Below, piece by piece: positions 63,913-64,000 of a stretch of 64,000 nucleotides of DNA. The position numbers and the translations under genes were made by a program. Position 1 is the first letter of the stretch. Each line of letters begins with the position of its first letter. The notes under the pieces were generated by a model that did not search any database, was not told the origin of the DNA, and saw only the letters and a program-made list of their open reading frames with translations. The DNA is taken from the NCBI RefSeq assembly GCF_043641665.1, contig NC_092193.1:4244001-4308000 (forward strand). Direction: 5' to 3'. The stretch is from Enoplosus armatus. Taxonomy: Eukaryota; Chordata; Actinopteri; Centrarchiformes; Enoplosidae.

Positions 63913-64000
63913 GTGAATAACATATTTCCATGAAAGTACGTTCAAACAACTATTGTCACAAAATGGTTTAAAAACTATTTTTCACATTAAAATCTTGTCC

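Overview
This window is vertebrate, almost certainly teleost and probably percomorph, nuclear DNA. Genes are split into short exons with GT-AG introns. The gene order arhgap12-kif5b, both on the minus strand, matches human 10p11. The spacer DNA holds long GT/CA/GA microsatellites, a Tc1-family transposon, hAT-like MITEs and dispersed repeats typical of teleosts. The species cannot be told from the sequence alone.

Layout. 1-21144 is the start of a very long arhgap12 intron: no exon, several old repeats and a dense microsatellite cluster at 11.8-13.4 kb. 21145-21913 is the first coding exon of arhgap12 (SH3 domain, strong start, two uORFs). 21914-28532 is its first intron, and 28533 to about 28860 its non-coding exon 1 and promoter. 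A spacer of about 1.4 kb follows. About 30.3-50.75 kb is a complete kif5b gene (kinesin-1 heavy chain). I assembled 25 coding exons plus a terminal exon; the joined frame is 963 codons with consistent phases. A Tc1 element with an intact 346-codon transposase sits in the last kif5b intron (33187-34823). The kif5b promoter (about 50.75-51.1 kb) carries a perfect CRE. 51.1-53.3 kb is intergenic and repeat-rich, with an inverted pair of MITEs.

53.3-64 kb, plus strand, is a tandem array of SLC6 sodium/chloride-coupled transporter genes of the GABA/taurine/creatine branch. Copy 1 (53548-58865) has lost its original start codon and most of exon 2 with its splice acceptor, and is probably a young pseudogene. 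Copy 2 (59902 to beyond the right edge) is intact as far as it is visible. A decayed exon 1 at 59563-59660 shows that the array was once larger. The two copies are nearly identical, introns included, from exon 1 to exon 9 and clearly diverged on either side, which points to gene conversion.

Working relations. Kif5b is the motor for anterograde microtubule transport and Arhgap12 is a Rho-family GTPase-activating protein. They are linked by conserved synteny rather than by a shared pathway. Both promoters carry the same 12-bp palindrome GCTAACGTTAGC about 80-110 bp inside intron 1. I found no prokaryote-type system (CRISPR, operon, phage). The most unusual material is the SLC6 array, the shared promoter palindrome and the kif5b terminal intron with its Tc1 passenger.
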